From NCBI GenBank assembly GCA_002701295.1, contig NZUJ01000023.1:1-45397 (forward strand): DNA of 45,397 nt. Reading direction: 5' to 3'. The translations under genes and the position numbers were made by a program. Position 1 is the stretch's first letter. Each line of letters starts with the position of its first letter. Source of the DNA: Ponticaulis sp. (lineage in GTDB: Bacteria; Pseudomonadota; Alphaproteobacteria; Caulobacterales; Hyphomonadaceae). The notes below the pieces were generated by a model, which worked only from the letters and a program-made list of their open reading frames with translations, did not search any database and was not told the DNA's origin. Of this stretch, positions 32,341-42,488 are shown piece after piece.

Positions 32341-33714
32341 TTAGCTGTAACGGTTCTTCACCACCTCAAACATGGCGCGAAGCCCCTGCGCAGCGGCACC
32401 TTCGGCATTTCCGTATTTGGCGTTCCGCCACGCCCAGACATCCCAGTGAACCCAGCTCGTCATCTCGACAAACTTCTTCAGAAACAGGGCTGCCGTGATT
32501 GAGCCGCCCATCGGGCCTCTCGCAGAGTTCTGACAGTCTGCGATATCACTTTTGAGCATGGACTCATAAGGCATCCACATCGGCATGCGCCAGGCCGGGT
32601 CCATGACCCGTCCCGAGGCGGTGGCAATCGCTTCTGCCAGAGCGTCGTCATCGGTATAGAACGGTGCGACTTCCGGGCCCATAGCCACGCGCGCCGCGCC
32701 TGTCAGCGTCGCAAAATCCACCATAAGGTCAGGCACACCATCTTCCTGAGCGCGCGTCAGAGCGTCGGCCAGAACCAACCGGCCTTCCGCGTCGGTATTG
32801 TCGATCTCGACGGTCAGACCCTTCCGGCTCGCCAGAATATCGCCCGGGCGAAACGCGCCAGCGCCAATCGCATTCTCTGCAGCAGGAATATAGAGGTTCA
32901 GGAACACAGGAAGCTTGTGCGCCATGACCAGTCGGGCGAGACCGATCGCATGGGCCGAGCCGCCCATATCTTTCTTCATGAGGCGCATATATCCGCCGGT
33001 TTTGAGGTCCAGACCACCCGTGTCGAAGGTGATGCCTTTGCCAACAATCGCGAGCTTCGGATCTCCGGGCTTGCCCCAGCTGAGGTGCAGAAGACGCGGC
33101 TCATCATCTGCAGCGCGGCCGACTGCGTGGATCATCGGATAATTTTCGTCCAGCAGGTCGTCGCCAATCACCGGCTTCAACTTTGCGCCGAACTCATCGG
33201 CAAGCGATTGGATTTCCGCTTGCAGGAGAGAAGGCGACATATCCTGCGCGGGCGTGTTGACGAGATCGCGCAGCAGATCAACGCTGGCAGCCAGATTGTT
33301 AGCCGTCGTGCGGGCCGCCTCATCGGTGATCACCAGTTGCGGCGCAGCGCTCGGCCGGGCCTTGTATCGGTCAAACTTGTAGGCGCCATCTGCCCAGGCT
33401 GCATAAAAAATGGCCGGGTCGACATCGTCAGGGATGAAGTCAAACCGGTACACACCACCCTTCAACGCAGATGACAGAGCAGCCAGACCAAGCCCGTCAT
33501 CGGCTTTGCCGAGCCCGAATACAATGCGAGAGAGTTTCCCGGTCATATCCGGAAGGCGGACCAGTTCACCGGCCTTGCCGCCAAAGGATTCTGAACCGAG
33601 AATTTCTGAGGTGTATTCAGATTGCGCCGCCAGATAATCCTTCACGCCTGCGCTGGTCACCAGATCAATCGGGATCGGAGAATCGTGGGCGGCAAGGAAG
33701 TAAGTGGTGGGCAT
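32341..33714 (-). CDS. M17 family leucyl aminopeptidase
   Basis: This dizinc aminopeptidase removes N-terminal residues from peptides in the cytoplasm. The 457-residue protein has a family-specific N-terminal domain and a catalytic domain with GKGITFDTGGLDLK (Lys226 and Asp231 as metal or catalytic ligands), MKKDMGGSA (Asp ligand) and the family signature NTDAEGRL. All expected ligands are present; the usual FDSGG reads FDTGG, a common variant. Length and N-terminus are of the short PepB-like M17 form. ATG 33714. It is a single gene, with divergent promoters shared with the TPR lipoprotein in 33715-33846. Confidence 0.93.
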   Translation of the reverse strand: MPTTYFLAAHDSPIPIDLVTSAGVKDYLAAQSEYTSEILGSESFGGKAGELVRLPDMTGKLSRIVFGLGKADDGLGLAALSSALKGGVYRFDFIPDDVDPAIFYAAWADGAYKFDRYKARPSAAPQLVITDEAARTTANNLAASVDLLRDLVNTPAQDMSPSLLQAEIQSLADEFGAKLKPVIGDDLLDENYPMIHAVGRAADDEPRLLHLSWGKPGDPKLAIVGKGITFDTGGLDLKTGGYMRLMKKDMGGSAHAIGLARLVMAHKLPVFLNLYIPAAENAIGAGAFRPGDILASRKGLTVEIDNTDAEGRLVLADALTRAQEDGVPDLMVDFATLTGAARVAMGPEVAPFYTDDDALAEAIATASGRVMDPAWRMPMWMPYESMLKSDIADCQNSARGPMGGSITAALFLKKFVEMTSWVHWDVWAWRNAKYGNAEGAAAQGLRAMFEVVKNRYS

Positions 33715-33846
33715 AATACGCTCCGTCTGATGATCGATTTATACGAAATGGTATCGCAGGATCAGGAATAAAGAGATTGCGTCAGGTCTTAACCAATCAT
33801 TGAGGCAATCGGGAGAGTCTGTGCAAAGAATTTTTCGGAGTACGAC

Positions 33847-34662
33847 ATGTCTGGACTCACCCATACGCGAATCCTTGCAAGCCTGTTGCTGGCTGGCGCT
33901 GTTGCAGCCTGCGCAACAACCAAGCCGACCGAAGAGGAACTCGCCTACGAAGCCGAGGTCAAACAGACTGAGCTGATGCGCGCGACAGATAGTCAGCGCG
34001 AGGAAATCAAGCTGCAGGACCCGATGACTCAGGCGACGTTCTGGAGCCTCGAATATGAGAAAAGCCCGGGCGATGTGGTCGCTGCAACCGAGTTCGCGAA
34101 AGCCCTGCGCGGCATTGGCAGTGAACAACGTGCTGCTGAAGTCGCATCTCAGACATTGTCGCTCGCGCCTGACAATATTGAGCTACTTGTCATTCTTGGA
34201 AAATCTCTCCTGACGTCTGGGGATCCCGGAGCAGCGGTCGATGTTCTGCGTCGTGCGAACAATCTCGCGCCCGACGATCTGACGGTTCTGGGCGCGCTAG
34301 GCGTGGCCTATGATCAGACAGGCCGTCACCGGGAGGCGCAGGCCACCTATCGCCGTGTGCTTCAGAACGACCCGAACTCTGCATCTGCCTTGTCCAATCT
34401 GGGCTTGTCGCTCGCATTGACCGGACAGGCAGAAGAAGCCGAAACCCTGCTCCGCCGGGCTGTCGTCCAACCTGAAGCCGGGACGCGCGAGCGCCAGAAT
34501 CTGGCTCTGGTGCTGAGTGTTCAGGGAAAATTCGAAGAGGCGCGCTCAATCGGCTCAACCGATCTGCCAGACGCGCTGGTTGATCAGAATATCGCCTATT
34601 TCAAATCCATGCTGACACCGAAAGCCCGTAGCTACACAGCGCTTCGCGGCACGCAGGACTGA
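33847..34662 (+). CDS. tadD: TadD-like TPR lipoprotein
   Basis: The 271-residue protein has a signal peptide with lipobox VAAC (Cys22) and, from about 70 to 240, at least four tetratricopeptide repeats (for example SLAPDNIELLVILGKSLLTSG, NLAPDDLTVLGALGVAYDQTGRH and DPNSASALSNLGLSLALTG). In Tad systems TadD is an outer-membrane-associated pilotin-type lipoprotein that helps the secretin. The TPR content and position at the edge of the tad genes support that, but TPR lipoproteins are common, so the name is an inference. It converges on the four-helix membrane gene with a 5-nt gap. Confidence 0.78.
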   Translation: MSGLTHTRILASLLLAGAVAACATTKPTEEELAYEAEVKQTELMRATDSQREEIKLQDPMTQATFWSLEYEKSPGDVVAATEFAKALRGIGSEQRAAEVASQTLSLAPDNIELLVILGKSLLTSGDPGAAVDVLRRANNLAPDDLTVLGALGVAYDQTGRHREAQATYRRVLQNDPNSASALSNLGLSLALTGQAEEAETLLRRAVVQPEAGTRERQNLALVLSVQGKFEEARSIGSTDLPDALVDQNIAYFKSMLTPKARSYTALRGTQD

Positions 34663-34667
34663 CGAAC

Positions 34668-35138
34668 CTAGGCGTCGCCGAAAATCTGTTCGGAACGGAC
34701 TTTGACGTGTGCCCACATCAGAATTGGGGGCAGCATAATTGCGGCAATCATCAGGGGCATGATGACGTAGAGGATGACGTCATTACGCACATCAGATGCG
34801 ACAAAACCGATTTGCAGATCAAACACCATCTTGCGGATGAACCAGGCCACGCTGGTGAATACCGAAACCAGAAGCAGGCTCATGGCCAGTGAAATCAGGC
34901 TGCGGCAGCCCAGTCGATCACAGCTATTGGCATAAAGCGCGGCCAGCACTGTCAGGATAATCGCCCCAAAAACATAGACGAGATCGCCCAGCCCCATCGA
35001 GGCGCTGTAAGCGGCGGCTTGGACGAAGACCAATGCCAGAAAAGCAGCTGCAATTCTGTAGAGGGCCTGAATATGAGAGTTGAGCTTCTGCACGAAACGA
35101 ACCGGTTCTGGTGAGTTTACAGTCAGGTCTAACTGCAT
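34668..35138 (-). CDS. Four-helix membrane protein of unknown function
   Basis: The 156-residue protein was not recognised. It has four predicted transmembrane helices at about 27-46, 49-69, 81-101 and 121-142. The connecting segments are short and two cysteines lie in NSCDRLGCRS between helices 2 and 3. There is no signal peptide. It lies directly downstream of tadC on the same strand, 68 nt away, and could be co-transcribed with the pilus operon. No known Tad component matches it. ATG 35138 is assumed; the ribosome binding site is weak. Confidence 0.65.
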   Translation of the reverse strand: MQLDLTVNSPEPVRFVQKLNSHIQALYRIAAAFLALVFVQAAAYSASMGLGDLVYVFGAIILTVLAALYANSCDRLGCRSLISLAMSLLLVSVFTSVAWFIRKMVFDLQIGFVASDVRNDVILYVIMPLMIAAIMLPPILMWAHVKVRSEQIFGDA

Positions 35139-35206
35139 AGTGCGCAGAATGTTTTACAGAAAAAGATGAAATTTACCCGAACGCTCGAAACGCGCTGATT
35201 CAACGG

Positions 35207-36184
35207 TTAATTGCCCTGCATTTCCTGAAACTTGATGTAGGCAGGCCCAAGAATTACGAGGAACAGAACTGGCAGGAAAAAGACGATCATCGGAACCGTC
35301 AGTTTCGCCGGAAGCGCAGCTGCTTTTTTCTCCGCGTCCGCGATACGCAGTTCGCGGTTTTCTTTCGCCATGACCCGCAGGGATGTCCCAAGTGGCGTAC
35401 CGTATTTTTCCGCCTGGCTCAGCGCCATACAAACCGCCTTCACACCCGGATGGTCTGTCCGCGTCGCAAGGTTGTCATAGGCCGTCCGTCGTTCAGACAG
35501 ATAGGAGAGCTCGGCATTTGTCAGCTTCAGTTCTTCGGCAAGCTCAGTGGAGACCTGACCGATTTCGCCGCCCACCCGGTCGAAAGCCATCTCGATGGAC
35601 ATACCGGCTTCCACACAGATCAGCATCATGTCCAGCGCATCCGGAAACGCGCGCATGATGGATGACTGACGTTTCTTGATCAGATTGGACAGATAAATGT
35701 TTGGCGCATAAAAGCCCGCGGCCAGCGCGAAGATCACAACACCGATCTTCATCTGGATCTGCGCATCCATCAGCTTCAGAACGAACACATAAACAAAAGC
35801 GGCAACGCCGAAAAGGATCGGCAGCGAGAAACGGAAGAAGTAGAAGGTTGCGAGCGGGCCACCACCACGCAGACCAGCCTGAATCATCTTCTTTTTGACG
35901 TTCGGATCTTCAAGCGCCTTCTGCAGGTCGAGCTTATCGACCGTGTCCTTCATGAAGCCCGAACCTTCGCTCTGCTTCAGGCCCTTCTGATTCAGCGCCG
36001 CACGGCTCTGACGACGCAATTGCTCGCGGCGGTTGGTCACCGATTTCAGGCGTGTCTCCAGCTTGTCACCCTGAAACGCCGGCAATGCGACCGTGAGGAT
36101 TGTTGCGAAACAGGCCACCGCGGCGAAGACCGCAGCCAACATGCCAGGATCAGTCAGCGTTGACGCAATAGAATTCAGATCCAT
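35207..36184 (-). CDS. tadC: Tad pilus inner-membrane platform protein TadC
   Basis: This type II secretion F-domain protein forms the inner-membrane platform together with TadB. The 325-residue protein has an N-terminal helix (MLAAVFAAVACFATILTVAL), a basic cytoplasmic region, two central helices (about 105-150) and a C-terminal helix. The T2SSF domain carries DALDMMLICVEAGMSIEMAFDRV and ERRTAYDNLATRTDHPGVK. ATG 36184 lies 10 nt after the tadB stop. Last recognised gene of the cpaB-tadC run. Confidence 0.93.
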   Translation of the reverse strand: MDLNSIASTLTDPGMLAAVFAAVACFATILTVALPAFQGDKLETRLKSVTNRREQLRRQSRAALNQKGLKQSEGSGFMKDTVDKLDLQKALEDPNVKKKMIQAGLRGGGPLATFYFFRFSLPILFGVAAFVYVFVLKLMDAQIQMKIGVVIFALAAGFYAPNIYLSNLIKKRQSSIMRAFPDALDMMLICVEAGMSIEMAFDRVGGEIGQVSTELAEELKLTNAELSYLSERRTAYDNLATRTDHPGVKAVCMALSQAEKYGTPLGTSLRVMAKENRELRIADAEKKAAALPAKLTVPMIVFFLPVLFLVILGPAYIKFQEMQGN

Positions 36185-36194
36185 GACAGCCTCA

Positions 36195-37211
36195 TCAGAA
36201 ATCGAAGTTGATCATTTTGCGCATGACAAAAATGCCAAGCGCCATAAGACCCGCGCCTATAAGAAGGATCAGATTGCCAAGCGGCTTGTGGACCAGTTCC
36301 ATGATATAGGACGGGGTTGTAACGTAAACGAGTACCATCACGGCGATCGGCAGCGAGCCAATAATCATGGCCGACGCCTTCGCCTCTGATGACAGGGCCT
36401 TGATCTTCTCACGAAGCATTTTCCGCGACCGGATCACCGTTGCAAGGTTGCCGAGCGCCTCAGAGAGGTTACCACCGGTCTGCGCCTGAATACCCAGAAC
36501 GATGTTGAAGAAGTTCACTTCCTGCAGAGGGACGCGGCGGTAAAAACGCTCAAGCGCCTGCGAGATAGACTGGCCCATAGACAGACCATCAGTGATGATC
36601 TTGAACTCACCCCGAAGCGGTTCCGGGCTCTCCACCGCGATAATACGCAAACACTCATTGAGTGGCAGACCAGATTTCACACCCCGAACGATGATGTCGA
36701 GCGCGTCTGCAAACTGGTTCGTGATCTTCTTGTGGCGACTCGCTGTCAGAAAGCCGAGAATCCAGCGCGGCAGACCGAGAAATCCGGCAAAACCAACCAG
36801 ACCCCCCAGAAGTACGCGTGCGCCCTCACCCAGAAAAGTGTTCGTAATACTGGCGGGTGCCAGAATGAAGACGGCAACGCCCAAAACACCACCCAGGACA
36901 GCCGAACCGATCCAGAAAGTGGGTTCCTCAATGGTCAGACCGGCCTGTTTCAGCCGAGTACCGATATCTTTTGGAACGAGTGATTTCTTTTTGACCTGCT
37001 CACCTTCCCGAAGCGTTCTGAGCATGTCCTGCGTCTGGCGACGCCGAATGGCTGCCGGATCGTTTGTCTTGCCATCGGCGCGGCCGGTCGCGGCAATCTG
37101 CTTGGCGCGCTTACTGGCGCTGCCATCATTCCCGCCACCAGCAAACGCGAATCCAAGGCCTGCAATAACAATGAAGGCCAGACCAGCAATCATGAGGGTT
37201 TGCGTATCCAT
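36195..37211 (-). CDS. tadB: Tad pilus inner-membrane platform protein TadB
   Basis: TadB is the second F-domain platform protein of the Flp pilus machine. The 338-residue protein has an N-terminal helix (QTLMIAGLAFIVIAGLGFAF), a cytoplasmic linker and central hydrophobic helices (about 105-155). The T2SSF domain contains SGLPLNECLRIIAVES, DGLSMGQSISQALERFYRR and GIQAQTGGNLSEALGNLA, with a C-terminal helix pair. The ATG overlaps the cpaF stop by 1 nt (TGATG), so the two are translationally coupled. Confidence 0.95.
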   Translation of the reverse strand: MDTQTLMIAGLAFIVIAGLGFAFAGGGNDGSASKRAKQIAATGRADGKTNDPAAIRRRQTQDMLRTLREGEQVKKKSLVPKDIGTRLKQAGLTIEEPTFWIGSAVLGGVLGVAVFILAPASITNTFLGEGARVLLGGLVGFAGFLGLPRWILGFLTASRHKKITNQFADALDIIVRGVKSGLPLNECLRIIAVESPEPLRGEFKIITDGLSMGQSISQALERFYRRVPLQEVNFFNIVLGIQAQTGGNLSEALGNLATVIRSRKMLREKIKALSSEAKASAMIIGSLPIAVMVLVYVTTPSYIMELVHKPLGNLILLIGAGLMALGIFVMRKMINFDF

Positions 37212-38689
37212 CAGCGGCCACCACTATCGAGATTGTCGAGCGCATCAGCGAGTTCGCGCTCCATATTGTAATAGCGTGCGCGGTCCCAGAAACGCGGACG
37301 ACCAATACCCATACCGCGGTGGGCACCCTTGATCTTTCCGTCCGAATCTTCGCCGTCAATTTCGTATTTCATGATGTCCTGGGTGACGATGACTTCACCC
37401 TCCAGCCCCATGACTTCGGTGATCGAGATGATCTTCCTCGAGCCATCGCGCATACGCGTTGCCTGAACGACCACGTCGATCGACCCAACGATCATTTCGC
37501 GAATGGTTTTCGCAGGCAGAGAGAAGCCACCCATGGTGATCATGGATTCCACACGACTAAGCGCTTCACGCGGGCTGTTGGCGTGGAGTGTTCCCATCGA
37601 GCCGTCGTGACCCGTGTTCATGGCCTGCAGAAGGTCAAAAGCTTCAGGTCCACGCACCTCGCCGACGATGATCCGGTCAGGACGCATACGCAGACAGTTT
37701 TTGACCAGATCGCGCATCGTCACGGCGCCCGTACCCTCAAGGTTTGGTGGTCGGGTCTCAAGACGAACAACGTGCGGCTGCTGGAGTTGAAGCTCGGCCG
37801 CGTCCTCACAGGTGATGACGCGCTCGCCCGGATCGATAAAGGCGGTCAGCGAGTTCAGAAGCGTCGTTTTACCAGAACCCGTACCGCCCGAGATCAGTAC
37901 GTTACAGCGGCAAGCGCCGATAATTCGCAGAATTTCTGCACCAGGATCAGAAATTGAGCCGAACTTGCGCAGGTCCTCAAGCTTGAGTTTGTCCTTTTTG
38001 AATTTCCGGATGGTGAGGGTCGGGCCATCAAGCGCCAGCGGTGGCGCGATGACGTTCACACGCGAACCATCAAGCAGACGCGCGTCACAAATCGGGCTCG
38101 ATTCGTCGACGCGACGGCCAACCTGCGACACGATGCGCTGACAGATATTCATCAGCTGAGCATTGTCGCGGAAGCGGATATTCGTACGCTCAATCCGGCC
38201 CTCGACCTCGATATAGGTCACACCAGCGCCATTCACCATGATATCGGCAATGTCGTCACGGGCGAGGAGAGGCTCCAGCGGGCCATACCCAAGAACGTCG
38301 TTACAAATGTCTTCGAGCAGGCTTTCCTGCTCGGAAATCGACATGACGACATTCTTGATCGAGATGATTTCGACAACGATGTCGCGGATTTCTTCGCGAG
38401 CGCTTTCGGCATCAAGCTGGGCAAGCTGCGACAGATCAATCGTGTCGATCAGCGCGTTGAACACCATTGTCTTGACGCGATAATACTCGTCCGAGCGATC
38501 ATCTATCTTCGCGATTGCTGGCTCAGATGATTTCGAGCGTGTGGTTTTTTGCTTGGGCTTGGACGCAGAACGCGGCTCGAGCTCCGCCAGCTGATCAACA
38601 GAGGCGGATGGCTTCTTCGTCGGCGCCGCAGGTGATGGGGCGGTCGGCTTGCTTGGTTTTGTTGGCGCGTCAGTGCGTTTGCCGAACAT
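37211..38689 (-). CDS. cpaF: Tad pilus assembly ATPase CpaF/TadA
   Basis: This hexameric secretion ATPase powers Flp pilus extension and probably retraction. The 492-residue protein has a proline- and lysine-rich N-terminal tail (1-70), an N-terminal domain to about 250, then Walker [12 protein letters not shown] with Lys274. The Asp box, Walker B region ([16 protein letters not shown]) and His box follow, with [15 protein letters not shown]. All motifs are intact. ATG 38689 lies 9 nt after cpaE. Confidence 0.97.
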   Translation of the reverse strand: MFGKRTDAPTKPSKPTAPSPAAPTKKPSASVDQLAELEPRSASKPKQKTTRSKSSEPAIAKIDDRSDEYYRVKTMVFNALIDTIDLSQLAQLDAESAREEIRDIVVEIISIKNVVMSISEQESLLEDICNDVLGYGPLEPLLARDDIADIMVNGAGVTYIEVEGRIERTNIRFRDNAQLMNICQRIVSQVGRRVDESSPICDARLLDGSRVNVIAPPLALDGPTLTIRKFKKDKLKLEDLRKFGSISDPGAEILRIIGACRCNVLISGGTGSGKTTLLNSLTAFIDPGERVITCEDAAELQLQQPHVVRLETRPPNLEGTGAVTMRDLVKNCLRMRPDRIIVGEVRGPEAFDLLQAMNTGHDGSMGTLHANSPREALSRVESMITMGGFSLPAKTIREMIVGSIDVVVQATRMRDGSRKIISITEVMGLEGEVIVTQDIMKYEIDGEDSDGKIKGAHRGMGIGRPRFWDRARYYNMERELADALDNLDSGGR

Positions 38690-38698
38690 TCAATTCCC

Positions 38699-40078
38699 CT
38701 ATTTCCCCAGTTTGATGAACTTTTTCAGCATACTGACCTGACGTTCCACGACAGTGCGGCCCGTGAGCATTCCGGCGAGATGATCGATACCGACAGAGGA
38801 TTTCGCATCCGGCTGGGTTTCCGAGATCATCTGACCATTATTAGAGGCCTGCCCGAAAAGGTGCGGCTCGAACGGAAGAACAAGACTAGGCTCGATACCC
38901 ATGGCGGCCGCAAAGTCTTTCACCGGGATTTCCGGGCGCTTGGGTACACCAATCATGTTGAGGACAAGTTTTGGCGGCGCGTCATTGGACCGCTCATTCT
39001 TCAGATAATCGATGAGGTTCTTGCCATTGCGCAGCGATGCGAGATCCGGCTGGCAGACGACAACAACATCATCAGCATTGACGAGCGTGTTGCGCATCCA
39101 GTCTGACCACACATGCGGCAGATCCAGAACGACGTAAGGTACATTGCGGCGTACTCGATCAATCACTTCATCATAGGATTCTTCAGGGAAGGCGTAATCC
39201 GTGCCGAGCGATGCTGGCGCTGTGAACAGCGTCAGACGCTCTGTCGCTTTTGAAAGCAGGCGATCGAGAACATTGTCATCAACCCGGTCCGGGTCATTCA
39301 GCGCGTCAGCAACAGTCTGATTGCCTTCCTGATTGAAGTCGAGCGACGTCGTACCCCAACTCAGATCCAGGTCGACCAGCGTTGTGTTGATCTCGATGTT
39401 TTCAGATATGCTCCAGGCAAGGTTGTGGGCGATTGTAGAGGCCCCAACACCGCCTTTTGCACCGACCACAGCAAGCGAACGGCCCATGAAGGGTCGATCT
39501 GGATCGACAAACAGCGACGAGATCGACGTAATCAACTGAACCGGCTGGAACGGCGGAACCAGATATTCGCTCACGCCGCGCGCAACAAGCTGACGGTAAA
39601 GCTGTACGTCATTGGTTGCGCCGATCACGAGAACGCGGATGTTCGGATCACACAATTCAGCAAGCGCATCAATCTGAGCCAGCATTTGCGGGCCAGGCAG
39701 CGCGGATTCGATGATCAGAAGGTCTGGCGTAGACTGTTCCTGATAGACCTGAATGGCACGCGACAGGCCGCCATCATTGATCTCGACAATTGCTTTGGCC
39801 AGGCGTCGGTCACGCGTTGCCGCTTCGATCACCTGAGCCGTTCCTGCGCGTTCGCAATAGGCGTGGATGGAAATGCGTGGAACCGTAATATGGCCGGTCA
39901 GCGCATCATCTGTGACAGCTGCCATGGCCGTCGGATCAAGCGTGGGCTGTGCCGGGCTGTCTGTCCCGCCCATGGCCATGTCGAAGCTTTCCGACAGGTC
40001 CATATCATCTTTGCCGAAATCATCTTCGAAATCGTCATCAAGACCGAAATCATCCATGAAGGCGTTTTGCTTGCTCAT
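38699..40078 (-). CDS. cpaE: Pilus assembly protein CpaE/TadZ
   Basis: This MinD/ParA-like ATPase localises the Tad machine, typically at a cell pole. The 459-residue protein has an acidic N-terminus (DDFGLDDDFEDDFGKDD), a receiver-like domain (about 65-190) without an obvious phosphorylation motif, and the ATPase domain with deviant Walker A GAKGGVGAST (Lys208). Further on are the NAGDVVVVCQPDLASL-like stretch and PEIPVKDF near the C-terminus. A switch-I Asp lies in VDLDLSWGT. ATG 40078, 21 nt after cpaD. Confidence 0.93.
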   Translation of the reverse strand: MSKQNAFMDDFGLDDDFEDDFGKDDMDLSESFDMAMGGTDSPAQPTLDPTAMAAVTDDALTGHITVPRISIHAYCERAGTAQVIEAATRDRRLAKAIVEINDGGLSRAIQVYQEQSTPDLLIIESALPGPQMLAQIDALAELCDPNIRVLVIGATNDVQLYRQLVARGVSEYLVPPFQPVQLITSISSLFVDPDRPFMGRSLAVVGAKGGVGASTIAHNLAWSISENIEINTTLVDLDLSWGTTSLDFNQEGNQTVADALNDPDRVDDNVLDRLLSKATERLTLFTAPASLGTDYAFPEESYDEVIDRVRRNVPYVVLDLPHVWSDWMRNTLVNADDVVVVCQPDLASLRNGKNLIDYLKNERSNDAPPKLVLNMIGVPKRPEIPVKDFAAAMGIEPSLVLPFEPHLFGQASNNGQMISETQPDAKSSVGIDHLAGMLTGRTVVERQVSMLKKFIKLGK

Positions 40079-40099
40079 GAGAACATACCTGTCTTCACA

Positions 40100-40786
40100 T
40101 TATTCCACTGCTGTCGAAACAGCGCCCTGTTCGGACTCAGTCCGCTCCGTCGCCGTGCTTTCGCCGGCACGATATTTGGTAAGCACTTCGGCCCGGCGCA
40201 GCGTATCCGCAGGATCCGCGCGGCGCGTCCCGAGCAGATCAGCCGGGTCGGCGATCATGGCTGCGAGATTGGCCTGAGTGGCGCAACCGAATGCAGGTTG
40301 CGGGTCATTCGTCGGGCTACGCGACAAGCTGATGGTCGCCAGTGACGGGCAATTTGGCGGGATGGCACGATAGGCCGTAAAAGCCAGAACCATCGGCGCT
40401 TCAGGTGAGCCATTGCTGTCATAATCGCTACGCGAGACATCGCTCACGCCGTATTCATAAGCCAGGTCCATGGCTTGTTGAGCGCCACTTTCAAACTGGC
40501 CTGCAAACGGGCTGCCCAGCGGAAGCGACAGCACCAGCGGTCCATGACGTCGACCACGAGCCTTATAGTCAGCGATGAAATATTCGATGCGGCGCATATC
40601 ATAGCTGGGAATGCCCGCCATATTGCCGTCAGCCTGTACCTCGAGGACCATGGTATCTTCCACGACTTCGATTTCATGACTGGTGCGATCAGCGGCAGAG
40701 CCGGATTTGATCACCCCGCCATGGCTGGAACACGCTGCCACGAACGAAAGCACACTCAAGCTCGCAAGACATTTTGCAAATTGCAT
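40100..40786 (-). CDS. cpaD: Pilus assembly lipoprotein CpaD
   Basis: CpaD is an outer-membrane lipoprotein accessory of the Tad secretin. The 228-residue product has a signal peptide with lipobox VAAC (Cys19). The family segments are RRIEYFIADYKARGRRHGPLVL, AFTAYRAIPPNCPSLA and the C-terminal NLAAMIADPADLLGTRRADPADTLRR block; this last NLAAMIADPxDL motif is highly typical of CpaD. ATG 40786 is 13 nt after the cpaC stop and has GGAG about 10 nt upstream. A longer frame upstream would overlap cpaC heavily and is rejected. Confidence 0.93.
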   Translation of the reverse strand: MQFAKCLASLSVLSFVAACSSHGGVIKSGSAADRTSHEIEVVEDTMVLEVQADGNMAGIPSYDMRRIEYFIADYKARGRRHGPLVLSLPLGSPFAGQFESGAQQAMDLAYEYGVSDVSRSDYDSNGSPEAPMVLAFTAYRAIPPNCPSLATISLSRSPTNDPQPAFGCATQANLAAMIADPADLLGTRRADPADTLRRAEVLTKYRAGESTATERTESEQGAVSTAVE

Positions 40787-40799
40787 CAGTGTCACTCCC

Positions 40800-42488
40800 T
40801 TATTCAATGATGAAGCCGACAGGGGCGTCATAAGTCTGTCCATCCGTGCTTGCGCCCGGGACGGAATACACATCGTTCAGGCGGCCAAGGAAGATTGTCG
40901 CCAGATCGCCTGCAGTCGAATAACCCTCATCCGGCGTCCGCAACTTGTTCGGATCGGTCGGGTCGACAAGGTAAGGCGTCACAATCACCACCAGCTCTGT
41001 TTCGTCATTCTGGAAATCGCGCGAGCGGAACAGTGCACCAAGGATCGGGATGTTCTTCACACCCGGTACCGCATCGAGCGACTGTTTCGTCTTTTCCTGA
41101 ATAAGCCCTGCGATCACTGTTGATCCACCAGATGGCAGTTCAACAGTCGTTTCCGCGCGGCGCACGCTCAGCGCCGGAATGTTGATTGTCTGAACTGTTG
41201 TGATGTTGCCATTGGCGTCAGAACCCGCAACCGACTGCGGCGCAAACGCACCCTCTTGCGTCAGCTCAGACACCTCGGTCGAGATGCGTAAGGAAATGCG
41301 GCCTTCAGAAAGAACGACAGGCGTAAATGCCAGACCAACACCGAAAGGTTTGAATTCGAGTTGCACCGCGCCGGTGTCATCCTGACCAACCGGTACCGGA
41401 TACTCGCCGCCCGCGAGGAATTTGGCTGACTCACCAGAAATCGCGGTAAGGTTCGGCTCAGCCAGCGTACGAACCAGGCCGATCCGTTCCAATGCCTGAA
41501 GGTTAAACCCGATTGAGCTCTGCAGGATTTCTGCGCCAGCCGGGCCAACAAAGTTTGACAGCGCGCCGCTTAGTGCGAGACCGCCGAGCGCGCGTCCTGC
41601 AACATTGAACGCATTGCCGGTGCCCGTCGTGCTATTTCCCGTGAAATAGCCTGGATTTGTATAGGTCACGACCGGACTTCCGTCCGTTGAAAGGACAGGA
41701 ACACCCGGAACGAAATTGCCCAAATCATCGACAGATGGATCGACATAATACTGCGGCACGGAGGTCGGTGCCACATAGTCACCATAGCCCTGTGTATTCG
41801 ACAGGTTCACGCCCAACTGTTTGGTCAGGGTCCGCTGCATCTCAACAATGCGAACCTTCAGAAGAACCTGATCCTTGCCTTCAATCGTGAGAAGATTGAT
41901 GACTTTCGACTTCGTGTCGCCGCCCGCCGGCGCAGCACCCGTCAGCGCCGCCATGCCCCCCGCAGCGCCGCCGCCAGCGTCGCCGGAATCTGAGGCGACA
42001 AAGTTCTCCGCCAGTTCCACGGCCTTGGACGCATCAGAAAGGCTTGGCACACGACCCGTCAGAATGATTGCCCCATTTGACGCTTCAGACTTGATACGCC
42101 CTTCAGGGATCAATCGGCTGTACAGCTCATCGAGACCCGTCAGGTCCTGCTCAACGCGGATCTGAAGGTCGAGCAGCTGATTGCCATGAATATCGAAGAA
42201 AAAGGCATTCGTTTCGCCAGTTTTCACGCCGCGAAAGATCACGCGCTGCGGCGTACGAACCACTGCGTCTGCAATTTTCGGGTTTGTGATGATCACATCG
42301 GCCGCCGGTACGCTCAGCTCCACGACGGAGGATTTGTTCACCGGCAGCAAAATATCCCGGGAGACCGGGTTATTGCCAGATGCAGAAATGTTCACCTGCA
42401 CAACATTCTGAGCCTGCGCGGGCAGGGTCAGACCTGTTGATAAAAGGACAAGGCCCGCAAGAAGGGGCCTGAAAAGGTTCAATGTCAT
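40800..42488 (-). CDS. cpaC: Tad pilus secretin CpaC/RcpA
   Basis: CpaC is the outer-membrane secretin through which the Flp pilus passes. The 562-residue protein has a signal peptide ending in AQAQ, an N-terminal pilus-formation domain (about 30-110, DILLPVNKSSVVELSVPAADVIITNP), a BON-like segment (IILTGRVPSLSDASKAVELAENF) and a Gly/Ala-rich linker. The secretin domain (about 330-520) contains LEFKPFGVGLAFTP, STVIAGLIQ and VPGVKNIPILGALFRSRDFQ. The ATG overlaps the cpaB stop as ATGA. Confidence 0.96.
   Translation of the reverse strand: MTLNLFRPLLAGLVLLSTGLTLPAQAQNVVQVNISASGNNPVSRDILLPVNKSSVVELSVPAADVIITNPKIADAVVRTPQRVIFRGVKTGETNAFFFDIHGNQLLDLQIRVEQDLTGLDELYSRLIPEGRIKSEASNGAIILTGRVPSLSDASKAVELAENFVASDSGDAGGGAAGGMAALTGAAPAGGDTKSKVINLLTIEGKDQVLLKVRIVEMQRTLTKQLGVNLSNTQGYGDYVAPTSVPQYYVDPSVDDLGNFVPGVPVLSTDGSPVVTYTNPGYFTGNSTTGTGNAFNVAGRALGGLALSGALSNFVGPAGAEILQSSIGFNLQALERIGLVRTLAEPNLTAISGESAKFLAGGEYPVPVGQDDTGAVQLEFKPFGVGLAFTPVVLSEGRISLRISTEVSELTQEGAFAPQSVAGSDANGNITTVQTINIPALSVRRAETTVELPSGGSTVIAGLIQEKTKQSLDAVPGVKNIPILGALFRSRDFQNDETELVVIVTPYLVDPTDPNKLRTPDEGYSTAGDLATIFLGRLNDVYSVPGASTDGQTYDAPVGFIIE

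Noticed and set aside
39425-40345. A 306-residue open frame antisense to cpaE and cpaD
   Set aside because: It covers two well-supported pilus genes on the other strand, has no ribosome binding site and no recognisable domain.
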